The notes under the pieces: generated by a model
What the model saw: the letters and a program-made list of their open reading frames with translations, nothing else
What the model was told of the DNA's origin: nothing
The model's database searches: none
Shown: positions 42,687 to 51,192 of the stretch, in pieces
How positions within the stretch are numbered: position 1 is the first letter of the stretch
Layout of the letters: each line of letters starts with the position of its first letter
Made by a program: the position numbers and the translations under genes
NCBI RefSeq assembly: GCF_002288365.1
Contig: NZ_CP016782.1
Coordinates: 930,001 to 994,000, forward strand
Source: Candidatus Planktophila limnetica
GTDB taxonomy: Bacteria > Actinomycetota > Actinomycetes > Nanopelagicales > Nanopelagicaceae
Direction of reading: 5' to 3'
DNA: 64,000 nt

Positions 42687-43464
42687 TCACTCGATTCGTT
42701 AACTCGCCTAAACCTTCGATGGCAACAGTAACGCTTCCTTGAGGTTGTATTGGTCCAATGCCCGCTGGCGTTCCGGTAAGAATTACATCGCCAGGTAACA
42801 GAGTCATTACTTGAGAAACAAATTGCACAATTTCGGCAACTCCAAAGATCATCTGATTCAAATGCGCGTCCTGCTTTAATTCATTATTCACCGTTGCCGT
42901 AATTCGTTGTGTGCCCGGGATGAAATCTGTGTCAATCCAAGGGCCAAGTGGACAGAATGTGTCAAAGCCTTTTGCACGGCTCCACTGACCATCTTTTTTC
43001 TGCAAATCACGAGCAGTTACATCATTAGCAACTGTGTAACCAAAAATAACATCGTTAACTCGCTCGCGTGGAACATCTTTACAAATTCGACCAATAACAA
43101 TTGCTAATTCAGCTTCATGATCTACTCGTTCTGACATGGCTGGCCAGACGATTGTGTCGTTAGGTCCGATGACAGATGTATTTGGTTTTAGGAAAATTAT
43201 CGGTTCACTTGGAACTTCTGAACCCATCTCGGCTGCATGGTCTGCATAATTCTTTCCAATGCAGACAACTTTGCTCCGTGGGATAACTGGGGCGAGCAAG
43301 CGAACATCAGATAACTGTGTGACTGCTCCAGTTTTGCTCACGCCAGCATAAATAGGATCTCCAGCGATTACTGAGATATTTGTTCCGTCTTCTTCGAGCA
43401 GACCAAAGAGAGGATCAGTACCTAATCCAGAGTTTGGTCCAGGAGAAAAACGAACAATTCGCAT
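42673..43464 (-). CDS. FAH-family hydrolase/isomerase beside gltX
   Basis: A 263-residue fumarylacetoacetate hydrolase-fold protein with VCIGKNYADHAAEMG (about 68-82), DHEAELAIVIG (about 117-127) with metal glutamates, GYTVANDVTARDLQ and GDVILTGTPAGIGP. Actinobacteria, including mycobacteria, commonly carry this gene directly upstream of gltX, and its in vivo substrate is not clear. Only distantly similar to the FAH protein at 33992-34849. Confidence 0.87.
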   Translation of the reverse strand: MRIVRFSPGPNSGLGTDPLFGLLEEDGTNISVIAGDPIYAGVSKTGAVTQLSDVRLLAPVIPRSKVVCIGKNYADHAAEMGSEVPSEPIIFLKPNTSVIGPNDTIVWPAMSERVDHEAELAIVIGRICKDVPRERVNDVIFGYTVANDVTARDLQKKDGQWSRAKGFDTFCPLGPWIDTDFIPGTQRITATVNNELKQDAHLNQMIFGVAEIVQFVSQVMTLLPGDVILTGTPAGIGPIQPQGSVTVAIEGLGELTNRVSARG

Positions 43465-43496
43465 TGCTAAATTGTATCGGGGGTATTAGCCAATGG

Positions 43497-43817
43497 CTAA
43501 AGCGTAGAAATTTCCCCGTTATCTGCGCAATAAAAGAGAGTCGCGCTTGCAGAAAAATCACGAAGCACACCAGCACCGGATGGCTTTTGACCAACAACTA
43601 CAACGCTTTCAATTCCAGCGATTCCAGATGCCGTTGCTACTGTAAATACTGAATCGCATGCATCAAGGGTTAATGATGGTGTTGCAATGTTTACAGCAAC
43701 ATATGTGCGTCCTGTGTTATCTCGAAGCGCGGCTGCTTGCGCAGCACCGGTGCGCTTAAGAGTTGCTGAGGCAAGAGTTAACAACTTCTGGTCTTCGGGA
43801 TTACTAAAGCTTGTCAT
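43497..43817 (-). CDS. Cytidine-deaminase-like protein without the catalytic motifs
   Basis: A 106-residue protein aligning with the cytidine deaminase fold: RTGAAQAAALRDNTGRTYVAVNI corresponds to the first strands, and SGIAGIESVVVVG to the following helix and strand. The zinc site is lost: the expected C/H-A-E is replaced by ACDS (about 53-56), and the PCxxC by PSGAG (about 80-84). Actinobacteria often encode such a short protein between the CorC-like gene and era, and the context is the same here, although era is absent. Probably not a deaminase. ATG 43817 is chosen; GTG 43826 is possible. It overlaps the preceding gene by 14 bases. Confidence 0.7.
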   Translation of the reverse strand: MTSFSNPEDQKLLTLASATLKRTGAAQAAALRDNTGRTYVAVNIATPSLTLDACDSVFTVATASGIAGIESVVVVGQKPSGAGVLRDFSASATLFYCADNGEISTL

Positions 43818-45081
43818 TTCCAGCACTTTCTATCTTCTCAATTAATACGCTACTAATTCTACGACGTCTTCCTACTGGTCGCTCGGAGGTAATTAAGTAA
43901 TCCCCCACAGTAATTGTGCTTCCAGCAATTGGAACACGTCCAAGTTTTTGCGCCATCAGTCCACCAATGGTGTCCACATCTTCAAAATCAACTTCAGCTA
44001 TTTCAATACCTAATTCATCAGCCAAATCTTCAATATGTAGTGTCGCCTTTGCACGTGCCTTGCCTTCAGAAACCCATGTAAATGCTTCAACACCATCGTC
44101 GAATTCATCAGCAATTTCGCCAACAATTTCTTCGAGAATATCTTCAATAGTGATAATTCCTGCGGTGCCACCATATTCATCAACCACAATGGCTAAGTGA
44201 ATCTGATCGCGCTGCATCTCTTTCAGTAAATCTGCTGCAATTTTGCTCTCAGGAACAAAGGTTGCGGGGCGCATGTGTTGTTCAACGCGTTCGTTTGTTT
44301 CTGCTTCATGATGATCAAGGGTGCGTCGTGCTAAGTCTTTTACATATGCAATACCAATGATTTTATCGATGCTGTCACCGACAACTGGAACGCGTGAGAA
44401 GCCCGAACGAAGTGCAAGAGATAAGGCTTGACGCAGAGATTTATCTTTTTCAATCCAGACCATGTCTGTGCGAGGAACCATCAATTCACGAACTAACGTG
44501 TCACCTAATTCAAATACTGAGTGAATCATTTCGTGTTCATCTGATTCAACGAGCCCACGTTCATGTGCTTGATCCACTAAATCGCGAAGTTCTGCTTCAT
44601 TTGTAAAGGGACCAGTTCTAAATCCAACACCTGGTGTAATCGCGTTACCAATTGCAATAAGTAACTTCGTCACTGGTCCCAAAATAAATGCTAGAAAGAA
44701 AGCAACGCCAATTCCTGCTCGCGCCCACGTATGAGGGTGTTGCTTACCTAATGTACGAGGCCCAACGCCAACTACAACGTAGGAAATAATGACCATAATC
44801 AAAACTGTGAGCGCCATTGCTTGTGCAGATGGATAATTTCGAAGCAAAATGGAGGCAAGCAAGACAGTTGCTGTTAATTCGCATGTTTTACGAACAAGCA
44901 AAATTACGTTGAGGTATTTAGCTGGTTGCTTGCTAAATTTTTTAAGTAACTCTCCCCCACGCTTACTCTCAAGGGCCTCAATGAGCACACGTGATATCGA
45001 TGTCAGTGCTGATTCAGTTGCGGCTAAGAAACCTGCAAAACTCAATAGAAGAATGATTGCAACAATTGCATAGGGACTCAT
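43804..45081 (-). CDS. CNNM/CBS/CorC-domain membrane protein (hemolysin-C family)
   Basis: A 425-residue protein: an N-terminal DUF21/CNNM membrane domain with four hydrophobic segments (about 1-160), a CBS-domain pair (about 195-310, with RELMVPRTDMVWI and LAIVVDEYGGTAGIITIEDILEEIVG) and a C-terminal CorC_HlyC domain (about 330-415, FEDVDTIGGLMAQKLGRVP). Relatives take part in Mg2+/Co2+ transport. ATG 45081 has GGGAGGAG at seven bases and overlaps the ybeY stop as ATGA; an in-frame upstream ATG is rejected because it would lie on top of that ribosome site. Confidence 0.9.
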   Translation of the reverse strand: MSPYAIVAIILLLSFAGFLAATESALTSISRVLIEALESKRGGELLKKFSKQPAKYLNVILLVRKTCELTATVLLASILLRNYPSAQAMALTVLIMVIISYVVVGVGPRTLGKQHPHTWARAGIGVAFFLAFILGPVTKLLIAIGNAITPGVGFRTGPFTNEAELRDLVDQAHERGLVESDEHEMIHSVFELGDTLVRELMVPRTDMVWIEKDKSLRQALSLALRSGFSRVPVVGDSIDKIIGIAYVKDLARRTLDHHEAETNERVEQHMRPATFVPESKIAADLLKEMQRDQIHLAIVVDEYGGTAGIITIEDILEEIVGEIADEFDDGVEAFTWVSEGKARAKATLHIEDLADELGIEIAEVDFEDVDTIGGLMAQKLGRVPIAGSTITVGDYLITSERPVGRRRRISSVLIEKIESAGNDKL

Positions 45082-45515
45082 TGCATCTCCTCCCATTCAC
45101 TCACAATCGTTTCTTGCAGAGCAAACATCACGCCTTCATCTTCAATATCTTCGTGGTCATAACCAAGTATGTGCAGCAAGCCATGTGTAGCCAAGATAAA
45201 AATCTCGTGGTTAATGCTGTGACCAGCTTTTGTTGCCTGATCTTCGGCAAATCGTGGTGAGATAACAATGTCACCAAGAGTTACAGGATCATCTCCGCTT
45301 TCTGGCATATCCATAGGAAATGAAAGAACATCGGTACTTCCAGGTAAATCCATCCATTTAATGTGAAGCTCTTGCATCTCTTTGTCATCAATGAAAGTTA
45401 AGTTCAGATCGCAATCAGGGTGCAGTTCTAATTTTCCATACGCATAAGTGAGCAGGGAGAGACATTTATCGCTAGGGACTAATTGTCCAGAGCGATTAGT
45501 AATTTCTATTGTCAT
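45078..45515 (-). CDS. ybeY: Endoribonuclease YbeY
   Basis: A 145-residue zinc metalloprotein involved in 16S rRNA maturation and ribosome quality control. The zinc signature HGLLHILGYDHEDIED (about 115-130) contains the three histidines, and LSFPMD (about 65-70) is conserved. It overlaps phoH by four bases and the CorC-like gene by four, as in most actinobacteria. Confidence 0.95.
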   Translation of the reverse strand: MTIEITNRSGQLVPSDKCLSLLTYAYGKLELHPDCDLNLTFIDDKEMQELHIKWMDLPGSTDVLSFPMDMPESGDDPVTLGDIVISPRFAEDQATKAGHSINHEIFILATHGLLHILGYDHEDIEDEGVMFALQETIVSEWEEMQ

Positions 45516-46495
45516 GTGTTTCGAATAGGCCTTGGGACTTGCTTATTTTCATCAAAAGTATCGTATGCCTTCACAATGTCACCGATAAGTCGGTGGCGAA
45601 CAACATCTTCTGCAGTTAGCTCCAAGAATGCGATGTCATCAATGTTATTAAGGATATTGCGAACCACGCGCAATCCAGAGTGCTGAAGATTTGGAAGATC
45701 TACCTGGGTCACATCGCCTGTGATAACCATCTTGGAACCGAATCCCAGACGAGTTAAAAACATCTTCATCTGTTCTGGAGTTGTGTTCTGCGCTTCATCC
45801 AAAATAACAAAAGCATCATTGAGGGTGCGACCGCGCATATAGGCAAGAGGTGCTACTTCAATTACTCCTGATTGCATCAAACGTGGAATTGAATCCGGAT
45901 CGATCATGTCGTGTAGCGCATCAAAGAGGGGGCGAAGGTATGGATCAATTTTATCGCTTAGTGTGCCTGGTAAGAATCCTAAGTGTTCGCCGGCTTCAAC
46001 TGCTGGACGCGTAAGAACAATTCTGTTTACCTTTTTATTTTGAAGCGCAGATACTGCCTTGGCCATTGCAAGATAAGTCTTTCCTGTTCCGGCTGGACCA
46101 ATTCCAAAAGTAATTGTGTTCTCTTCAATAGCTTCTACGTAACGCTTTTGATTGGCAGTCTTTGGACGAATAGTACGTCCGCGGTTGCTAACAATGTTAA
46201 GAGATAAAACTTCGGCTGGATGCTCTTGTGGCTCTTGTGCAAGCATTGCGATGGAGCGCGTGATGGCATCGGTTGTAACAATTTGTCCTGAGCGGATCAC
46301 AACTAGAAGTTCTGAGAAGAGCTTTTCTACAGCGGCGCATTCTGCATGCGGACCGCGCAATGTAATTTCATTTCCACGCACTGTTATTGCAACGGAAGGA
46401 AAGGCTGCTTCAACAATTCGTAGGTTGTCATCGTGGGTGCCAATGAGTGAAACCATTGAAATGGCTGGCGGAACCGTGACTAGAGTGCGCTGCAT
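45512..46495 (-). CDS. phoH: PhoH-like ATPase
   Basis: A 327-residue P-loop protein with Walker A GPAGTGKTYLA (about 133-143) and Walker B AFVILDEAQN (about 230-239), and an N-terminal KH-like part. The role is RNA-related in association with YbeY. The open frame extends upstream into the HIT gene; ATG 46495 avoids that overlap. No Shine-Dalgarno is visible, and TAGTAT ten bases before the ATG could be a -10 of a near-leaderless transcript. Confidence 0.92.
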   Translation of the reverse strand: MQRTLVTVPPAISMVSLIGTHDDNLRIVEAAFPSVAITVRGNEITLRGPHAECAAVEKLFSELLVVIRSGQIVTTDAITRSIAMLAQEPQEHPAEVLSLNIVSNRGRTIRPKTANQKRYVEAIEENTITFGIGPAGTGKTYLAMAKAVSALQNKKVNRIVLTRPAVEAGEHLGFLPGTLSDKIDPYLRPLFDALHDMIDPDSIPRLMQSGVIEVAPLAYMRGRTLNDAFVILDEAQNTTPEQMKMFLTRLGFGSKMVITGDVTQVDLPNLQHSGLRVVRNILNNIDDIAFLELTAEDVVRHRLIGDIVKAYDTFDENKQVPRPIRNT

Positions 46496-46514
46496 ATTGA
46501 GCGAAATACTACTT

Positions 46515-46862
46515 TTAACCTGGCGGCCAGGCGAGTCCACGCCCGCCTATGAGATGCATGTGAGCGTGAAAAACACTCTGACCGGCTGCTTCGCCAGTGT
46601 TAAAAACGGTGCGATAACCAGTGAGTCCGCGTTGTTCGGCAATCTCTGCAGCGGCAGTAAACAAAGCAGCCGTGATGGTGCCAGAAATCTTTGCGAGACC
46701 AGCGATATTTTCTGTGTGAACCGTAGGAATTAATAACACATGAGTTGGCGCTTGCGGATTAATGTCATTAAATGCGACGACGTTTTCATTTCGAAAAACT
46801 ATGTCGGCAGGAATCTCTCCTTCGATGATCTTGCAAAACAAGCAATTTGGATCTAGCGCCAT
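46515..46862 (-). CDS. HIT-family nucleotide hydrolase/phosphoramidase
   Basis: A 115-residue histidine triad protein: CLFCKIIEGEIPA at the start with a possible zinc CxxC, and the triad HAHMHLIGG (about 100-108). It belongs to the Hint group that hydrolyses adenosine phosphoramidates. It is four bases downstream of rsmE in the conserved dnaJ-phoH block. Confidence 0.92.
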   Translation of the reverse strand: MALDPNCLFCKIIEGEIPADIVFRNENVVAFNDINPQAPTHVLLIPTVHTENIAGLAKISGTITAALFTAAAEIAEQRGLTGYRTVFNTGEAAGQSVFHAHMHLIGGRGLAWPPG

Positions 46863-46866
46863 ATCG

Positions 46867-47592
46867 TCACCATACTTTAAGGAGGGCGTTTACAGCGCTC
46901 ATTGCTGCAAGACCCGCATGCGCACTTCGCAAAATTGGGCGCCCCATCAATGCAACCTTGGCTCCAGCAGAGGTGAAGAGTTCGTGCTCCTCATTTGTGA
47001 TTCCACCTTCTGGGCCAATAATTATCATGACTTTTGCAGACTCTGAGTATTTTTTAGTGATAATTTCTGAAACTTTACTCGTCGCGCTCTCATGGAAAAC
47101 CAAAACGAGATCGTGTTCGGCAATTAGTTCAACCACCTTGGAAGTATTTGCCACATCAGTAACTTCTGGAATAAACAGACGGCGAGATTGCTTACTTGCT
47201 TCACGAGCAGTTACTTGTAGTTTTTCAATCCCTTTTTCCGCTTTACCAATAGAGCGCTGCGCTGACCACGGAATAATTGTGTCAACGCCACCTTCGGTGA
47301 GCAGCTCAATACACTCTTTTAAACGATCACCTTTGGGAAGAGCCTGAACCACAGTAAATGAAATTTCCAGAGGGTCTTGCATACCAGTTTCGATTACTTC
47401 TACTTCAAGTGACTTCTTTTTAACTGCATATATTTTTACCTTCGACCAAGCACCTAGTCCATCTGAGAGCATAAATGTCTCGCCAGCACTCATTCGTAAT
47501 ACGCGAATTGCGTGTTGGGCGTCATCTGAATCAAATTCATAGCTAGAGCCCACCTTGCGTGGAAGATCGTCAACAAAAAATAGAGTCAACAT
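46867..47592 (-). CDS. rsmE: 16S rRNA (uracil-1498-N3)-methyltransferase RsmE
   Basis: A 241-residue SPOUT methyltransferase. The knot motif IIIGPEGGITNEEHELF (about 190-206) and LMGRPILRSAHAGLAAMSAVNALL bind SAM; the N-terminal PUA-like part carries HAIRVLRM. It modifies U1498 of 16S rRNA. It lies two bases after dnaJ. Confidence 0.94.
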   Translation of the reverse strand: MLTLFFVDDLPRKVGSSYEFDSDDAQHAIRVLRMSAGETFMLSDGLGAWSKVKIYAVKKKSLEVEVIETGMQDPLEISFTVVQALPKGDRLKECIELLTEGGVDTIIPWSAQRSIGKAEKGIEKLQVTAREASKQSRRLFIPEVTDVANTSKVVELIAEHDLVLVFHESATSKVSEIITKKYSESAKVMIIIGPEGGITNEEHELFTSAGAKVALMGRPILRSAHAGLAAMSAVNALLKVW

Positions 47593-47594
47593 AA

Positions 47595-48695
47595 TTAGCG
47601 GTGAAACGCTCCCCTGAGTTTTCCAAATAATCCACCCTCGCGATTACTCAAATGCACATCGCCTTGCTTTTCACCACGTGCATCGGCAAATTTTTGCAAC
47701 AGCTCTTCTTGCTCACGATTAAGTTTTAGAGGTGTTTGAACTTCAACATGGACAATCAGATCACCACGTGAGGAAGTACGCAGGTGTGTCACACCTTTCC
47801 CCTTAAGTACGATAGGTGAACCACTTTGAATACCCGGCTTAATTTCAACATCAATGGTTCCGTCCAGGCCTTCTACTTGAACATGAGTACCAAGTGCTGC
47901 ATGTGCCATTGAAATTCCGATTTGAAGATGTAAATCATCGCCATCTCGAACTAAAAATTCGTGAGGGCGTTCAACTATTTCTACGTATAAATCACCGGCT
48001 GGTCCACCACCAGGTCCAACTTCACCGCGACCAGACATTTGAATTCGATTACCCGTTTCAACTCCTGCTGGAATCTTGATGTTAATTGTTTGACGAGCAC
48101 GCACACGACCATCACCAGCACACTCGCGACAAGGACGGGAAATAACAGAACCGAAACCATTACACGTATTACATGGACGAGATGTCATCACCTGTCCGAG
48201 AATTGAACGCGTTACTTGTTGAGTTTCACCACGTCCTTTACAGACCACACACATTTCAGGGTGAGTGTTATCTGCGCATCCAGTTGCTTGGCACTCTTCA
48301 CATGCAACAGCGCTTTCTAAAGTGATATCTCTTTCTGTTCCAAAGGCTGCTTCATATAAATCAACTTCGACTCGGATCAGTGCATCTTGTCCTGCGCGTA
48401 CTCGCGGACGTGGTCCGCGACTTCCGCCGCCACCAAAGAATGCATCCATGATGTCGCCAAAGCCACTGCCACCACCAAAGCCACCAAATCCGCTACCACC
48501 TGAGTCATACATCTGACGTTTTTGTGGATCACTTAAAGTTTCATATGCAGCAGTTACTTCTTTGAATTTTTCTTGTGTGTGCGGATCAGGATTTACATCA
48601 GGATGTAATTCGCGAGCTAACTTTCGATATGCACGTTTAATCTCATCTGCTGATGAATCGCGCGATACTCCTAAAACGTCGTAATGATCTGCCAC
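47595..48695 (-). CDS. dnaJ: Chaperone DnaJ
   Basis: A 366-residue type I J-protein: J domain 1-70 with HPD (ELHPDVNP), Gly/Phe-rich linker (about 78-103), a zinc domain with four CxxCxGxG-type repeats (CEECQATG, CVVCKGRG, CNTCNGFG, CRECAGDG; about 131-198), then the substrate-binding C-terminal domains. It starts directly after hrcA, so it is the DnaJ2-type copy co-transcribed with hrcA; dnaK is not in the window. Confidence 0.96.
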   Translation of the reverse strand: MADHYDVLGVSRDSSADEIKRAYRKLARELHPDVNPDPHTQEKFKEVTAAYETLSDPQKRQMYDSGGSGFGGFGGGSGFGDIMDAFFGGGGSRGPRPRVRAGQDALIRVEVDLYEAAFGTERDITLESAVACEECQATGCADNTHPEMCVVCKGRGETQQVTRSILGQVMTSRPCNTCNGFGSVISRPCRECAGDGRVRARQTINIKIPAGVETGNRIQMSGRGEVGPGGGPAGDLYVEIVERPHEFLVRDGDDLHLQIGISMAHAALGTHVQVEGLDGTIDVEIKPGIQSGSPIVLKGKGVTHLRTSSRGDLIVHVEVQTPLKLNREQEELLQKFADARGEKQGDVHLSNREGGLFGKLRGAFHR

Positions 48696-49709
48696 TTACG
48701 CACCCTCATTGAGATAGCGACCGACGTAACGAGCAACGGCTGAAACTGCTGCAATAGAACCCGCGTAATCCATACGTGTAGGCCCCAAAACCCCAAGTGC
48801 ACCTAGAGGTGAATCCGTTGCGCCATATCCGACTGTGACAAGGGAAGTTGTTCTCAAATTTCGCTCACTCTGTTCTGTGCCAATTCGAACCTGAACATTT
48901 TCTCCAGCATCTCCAAGTAAACGTAACAAAACAACTTGTTCTTCGAGTGCTTCTAATACTGGATGAATATTTGTTGAGAAATCTTCACTAAAGCGCGCAA
49001 GGTTTGCAGTTCCGGCCAATACAACTTTTTCTTCTGGGCGCTCCATTGCCATTTCAATCAGAGCTGAAATCACAACTGCAACGTTTTTTCTATCGGCTGC
49101 GCTGTAGCTCTCTAAAATGCCTGAGATTCGATCTGCGACATCTGGTAAACGCTGTCCCATCACTGCATTATTTAATTGATTGCGCAGAGTAGACAAGAAC
49201 AGATCCGAAACATCGCCTGCGAGCTCAAGCACACGTTGTTCGACGCGACCTGAATCAGTAATCAAAATCATCATCAATCGAGAAGGTGTCAGCGCAACGA
49301 GTTCCACGTGGCGCACACGTGATTTCACCATTGATGGGTATTGAACAACTGCAACCTGCTTTGTGACATCTGCAAGCAGACGAACCGTGCGCAGTACAAC
49401 ATCGTCTAGATCAAGTGCGCCTTCTAAAAATGTTTCGATAGCGCGGCGTTCGGCGCTAGATAAAGGTTTGACTGTCGCTAACTTATCTACGAATACGCGG
49501 TAACCAAGATCTGTTGGAATACGTCCAGCACTTGTATGCGGATGAGTAATCAAGCCTTCATCTTCTAGTACAGCCATTTCATTTCGAATAGTTGCCGGTG
49601 AAATTCCTAGGCCACTGCGCGCAGCAATAGATTTTGAACCTACGGGTTCTTGTGTCAAGACGTATTCATCGACAATTGCGCGCAGAATTTCTAAACGGCG
49701 TACTGACAC
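48696..49709 (-). CDS. hrcA: Heat-inducible repressor HrcA
   Basis: A 337-residue HrcA: an N-terminal winged helix (RRLEILRAIVDEYV, then SGLGISPATIRNEMAVLEDEGLITHPHTSAGRIPTD in pieces to about 67) and a GAF-like dimer domain ending in LGVLGPTRMDYAGSIAAV. HrcA represses chaperone genes through CIRCE elements; none is visible upstream of it in this window. The gene is directly followed by dnaJ. Confidence 0.95.
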   Translation of the reverse strand: MSVRRLEILRAIVDEYVLTQEPVGSKSIAARSGLGISPATIRNEMAVLEDEGLITHPHTSAGRIPTDLGYRVFVDKLATVKPLSSAERRAIETFLEGALDLDDVVLRTVRLLADVTKQVAVVQYPSMVKSRVRHVELVALTPSRLMMILITDSGRVEQRVLELAGDVSDLFLSTLRNQLNNAVMGQRLPDVADRISGILESYSAADRKNVAVVISALIEMAMERPEEKVVLAGTANLARFSEDFSTNIHPVLEALEEQVVLLRLLGDAGENVQVRIGTEQSERNLRTTSLVTVGYGATDSPLGALGVLGPTRMDYAGSIAAVSAVARYVGRYLNEGA

Positions 49710-49719
49710 GAGCGTCTTC

Positions 49720-50046
49720 CTAGATTGTTACGAGTGCAATAGAGATAAGCGTCAGTAAGAAAAATGCAGGAAAAGATGTCTTTGCTTTATCAGCGCGAAA
49801 ATGAAAATAAATTGCGCCAGCCATGAGCGCCCACAACGTCATCAGCGGAACCCATAACAACCATGAATACTTCAACCCAATAAGCAATCCGAGTGCTGCG
49901 GCTGTTTCAACGACACCAACGAGTCGAGCCAAAAGATCTGGGACATTGACATCGCGTGTACCTGAAAGGCCCTTTGCGTTTCCGCTTGCCTTAGACAGAC
50001 CGGAAACAACAAATACAACTGCTAGAGCGATTACTAAAATGTCCAT
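49720..50046 (-). CDS. DoxX-like small membrane protein
   Basis: A 108-residue protein with about four hydrophobic segments: N-terminal ILVIALAVVFVVSGLSK, a helix around VGVVETAAALGLLIG, WLLWVPLMTLWALMAGAI and a C-terminal FFLLTLISIALVTI. It resembles the DoxX-like family. Its role in the hemW-hrcA interval is not known. Confidence 0.75.
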   Translation of the reverse strand: MDILVIALAVVFVVSGLSKASGNAKGLSGTRDVNVPDLLARLVGVVETAAALGLLIGLKYSWLLWVPLMTLWALMAGAIYFHFRADKAKTSFPAFFLLTLISIALVTI

Positions 50047-50058
50047 GGGTTAAAGGTA

Positions 50059-51183
50059 CTACATAACTAATTCGCGCACGATTCGATCAGCGATAAGACG
50101 CCCAACAGGGGTCAACGTAACGCGATCTTCGTGCAGTGATACATAGCCATTGTCTTTATAAATAGCTAAGCGCTCAAGATGTTGTGGTGCAAGTTCTTCA
50201 AAAGAAATTCCTTCACGCATGCGAATAGATAACATAATTTTTTCATCCTGAATTTGCTCTGCCGTAAGTTTTTCACGTTCGAGAATTGGGCTATCTCCTG
50301 CAAATACTCGAGTCTTATATGCAGATGGATGTTTTACATTCCAAAAACGCTCGCCTTTGATATGTGAATGCGCGCCGGGTCCAAGTCCCCACCACTCGGC
50401 ATTATGCCAATACGCAACGTTGTGTTTGCACTCGTGTCCTGGTTTTGACCAATTACTTAATTCATACCAACTCATACCGTGTGCTTCACACATCGAATCA
50501 ACAAGTAAATACATATCTGCCATCACGTCATCATCTGGCATTGATATGTCTCCACGTTTAATTTGTGCTGCAAGTTTTGTTCCTGTTTCAACAATTAGTG
50601 CATATGCACTTATGTGATCAATATCTAGAGCTAGTGCGCTTTCAACCGTGATGCGCCAGTCATCAAGTGACTCACCTGGGGTTCCGTAAATTAAGTCAAC
50701 GCTAATGCTTCCAAAGCCAGCTGCTCGCGCGGCATCAACTGCCTTCTTAACATTTTCTGGGTTATGTGTGCGATCAAGTGTGGCAAGTACGTGTGGAACA
50801 AAAGATTGTGCGCCGAAGGAAATACGATTAAATCCAACGCTGATGTATTCGGCCAATTTTTCTGGCGTTACAGAATCTGGGTTTGCTTCCAATGTAATTT
50901 CAGCGCCATCTCGCAAACCATTGTGCTCTCGAATTGCAGTAATCACTCGACCGAGATCCTTTGCAGGCAATAGCGATGGTGTTCCGCCACCAAAGAAAAT
51001 TGTTGAAACTGGTGTGCTTGGCGCACTCTGTAACTCCTGAACAACAGCGTCTATGTAATCTGCTGAAACGATTTCAAGAGTTGCACCATCTTGAAGCTCT
51101 GACGGTGTGTAGGTATTAAAGTCACAGTAACCGCAGCGTTTTATGCAATAAGGAATATGAACATAAATTGAAAGGTCACCCAT
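50059..51183 (-). CDS. hemW: Radical SAM heme chaperone HemW
   Basis: A 374-residue radical SAM protein. The cluster motif is YCIKRCGYCDFNTY (about 12-25, CxxxCxxC), followed by FFGGGTPSLL and EANPDS, with a HemN_C domain at the end. HemW delivers or handles heme rather than being an oxygen-independent coproporphyrinogen oxidase. Typical gene order hemW-hrcA-dnaJ. It starts nine bases after lepA. Confidence 0.93.
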   Translation of the reverse strand: MGDLSIYVHIPYCIKRCGYCDFNTYTPSELQDGATLEIVSADYIDAVVQELQSAPSTPVSTIFFGGGTPSLLPAKDLGRVITAIREHNGLRDGAEITLEANPDSVTPEKLAEYISVGFNRISFGAQSFVPHVLATLDRTHNPENVKKAVDAARAAGFGSISVDLIYGTPGESLDDWRITVESALALDIDHISAYALIVETGTKLAAQIKRGDISMPDDDVMADMYLLVDSMCEAHGMSWYELSNWSKPGHECKHNVAYWHNAEWWGLGPGAHSHIKGERFWNVKHPSAYKTRVFAGDSPILEREKLTAEQIQDEKIMLSIRMREGISFEELAPQHLERLAIYKDNGYVSLHEDRVTLTPVGRLIADRIVRELVM

Positions 51184-51192
51184 TGTTTGTTC

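Noticed and set aside
46152-46733. 193-residue plus-strand ORF across phoH and the HIT gene
   Set aside because: It spans two well-supported genes on the other strand and has no motif of its own.
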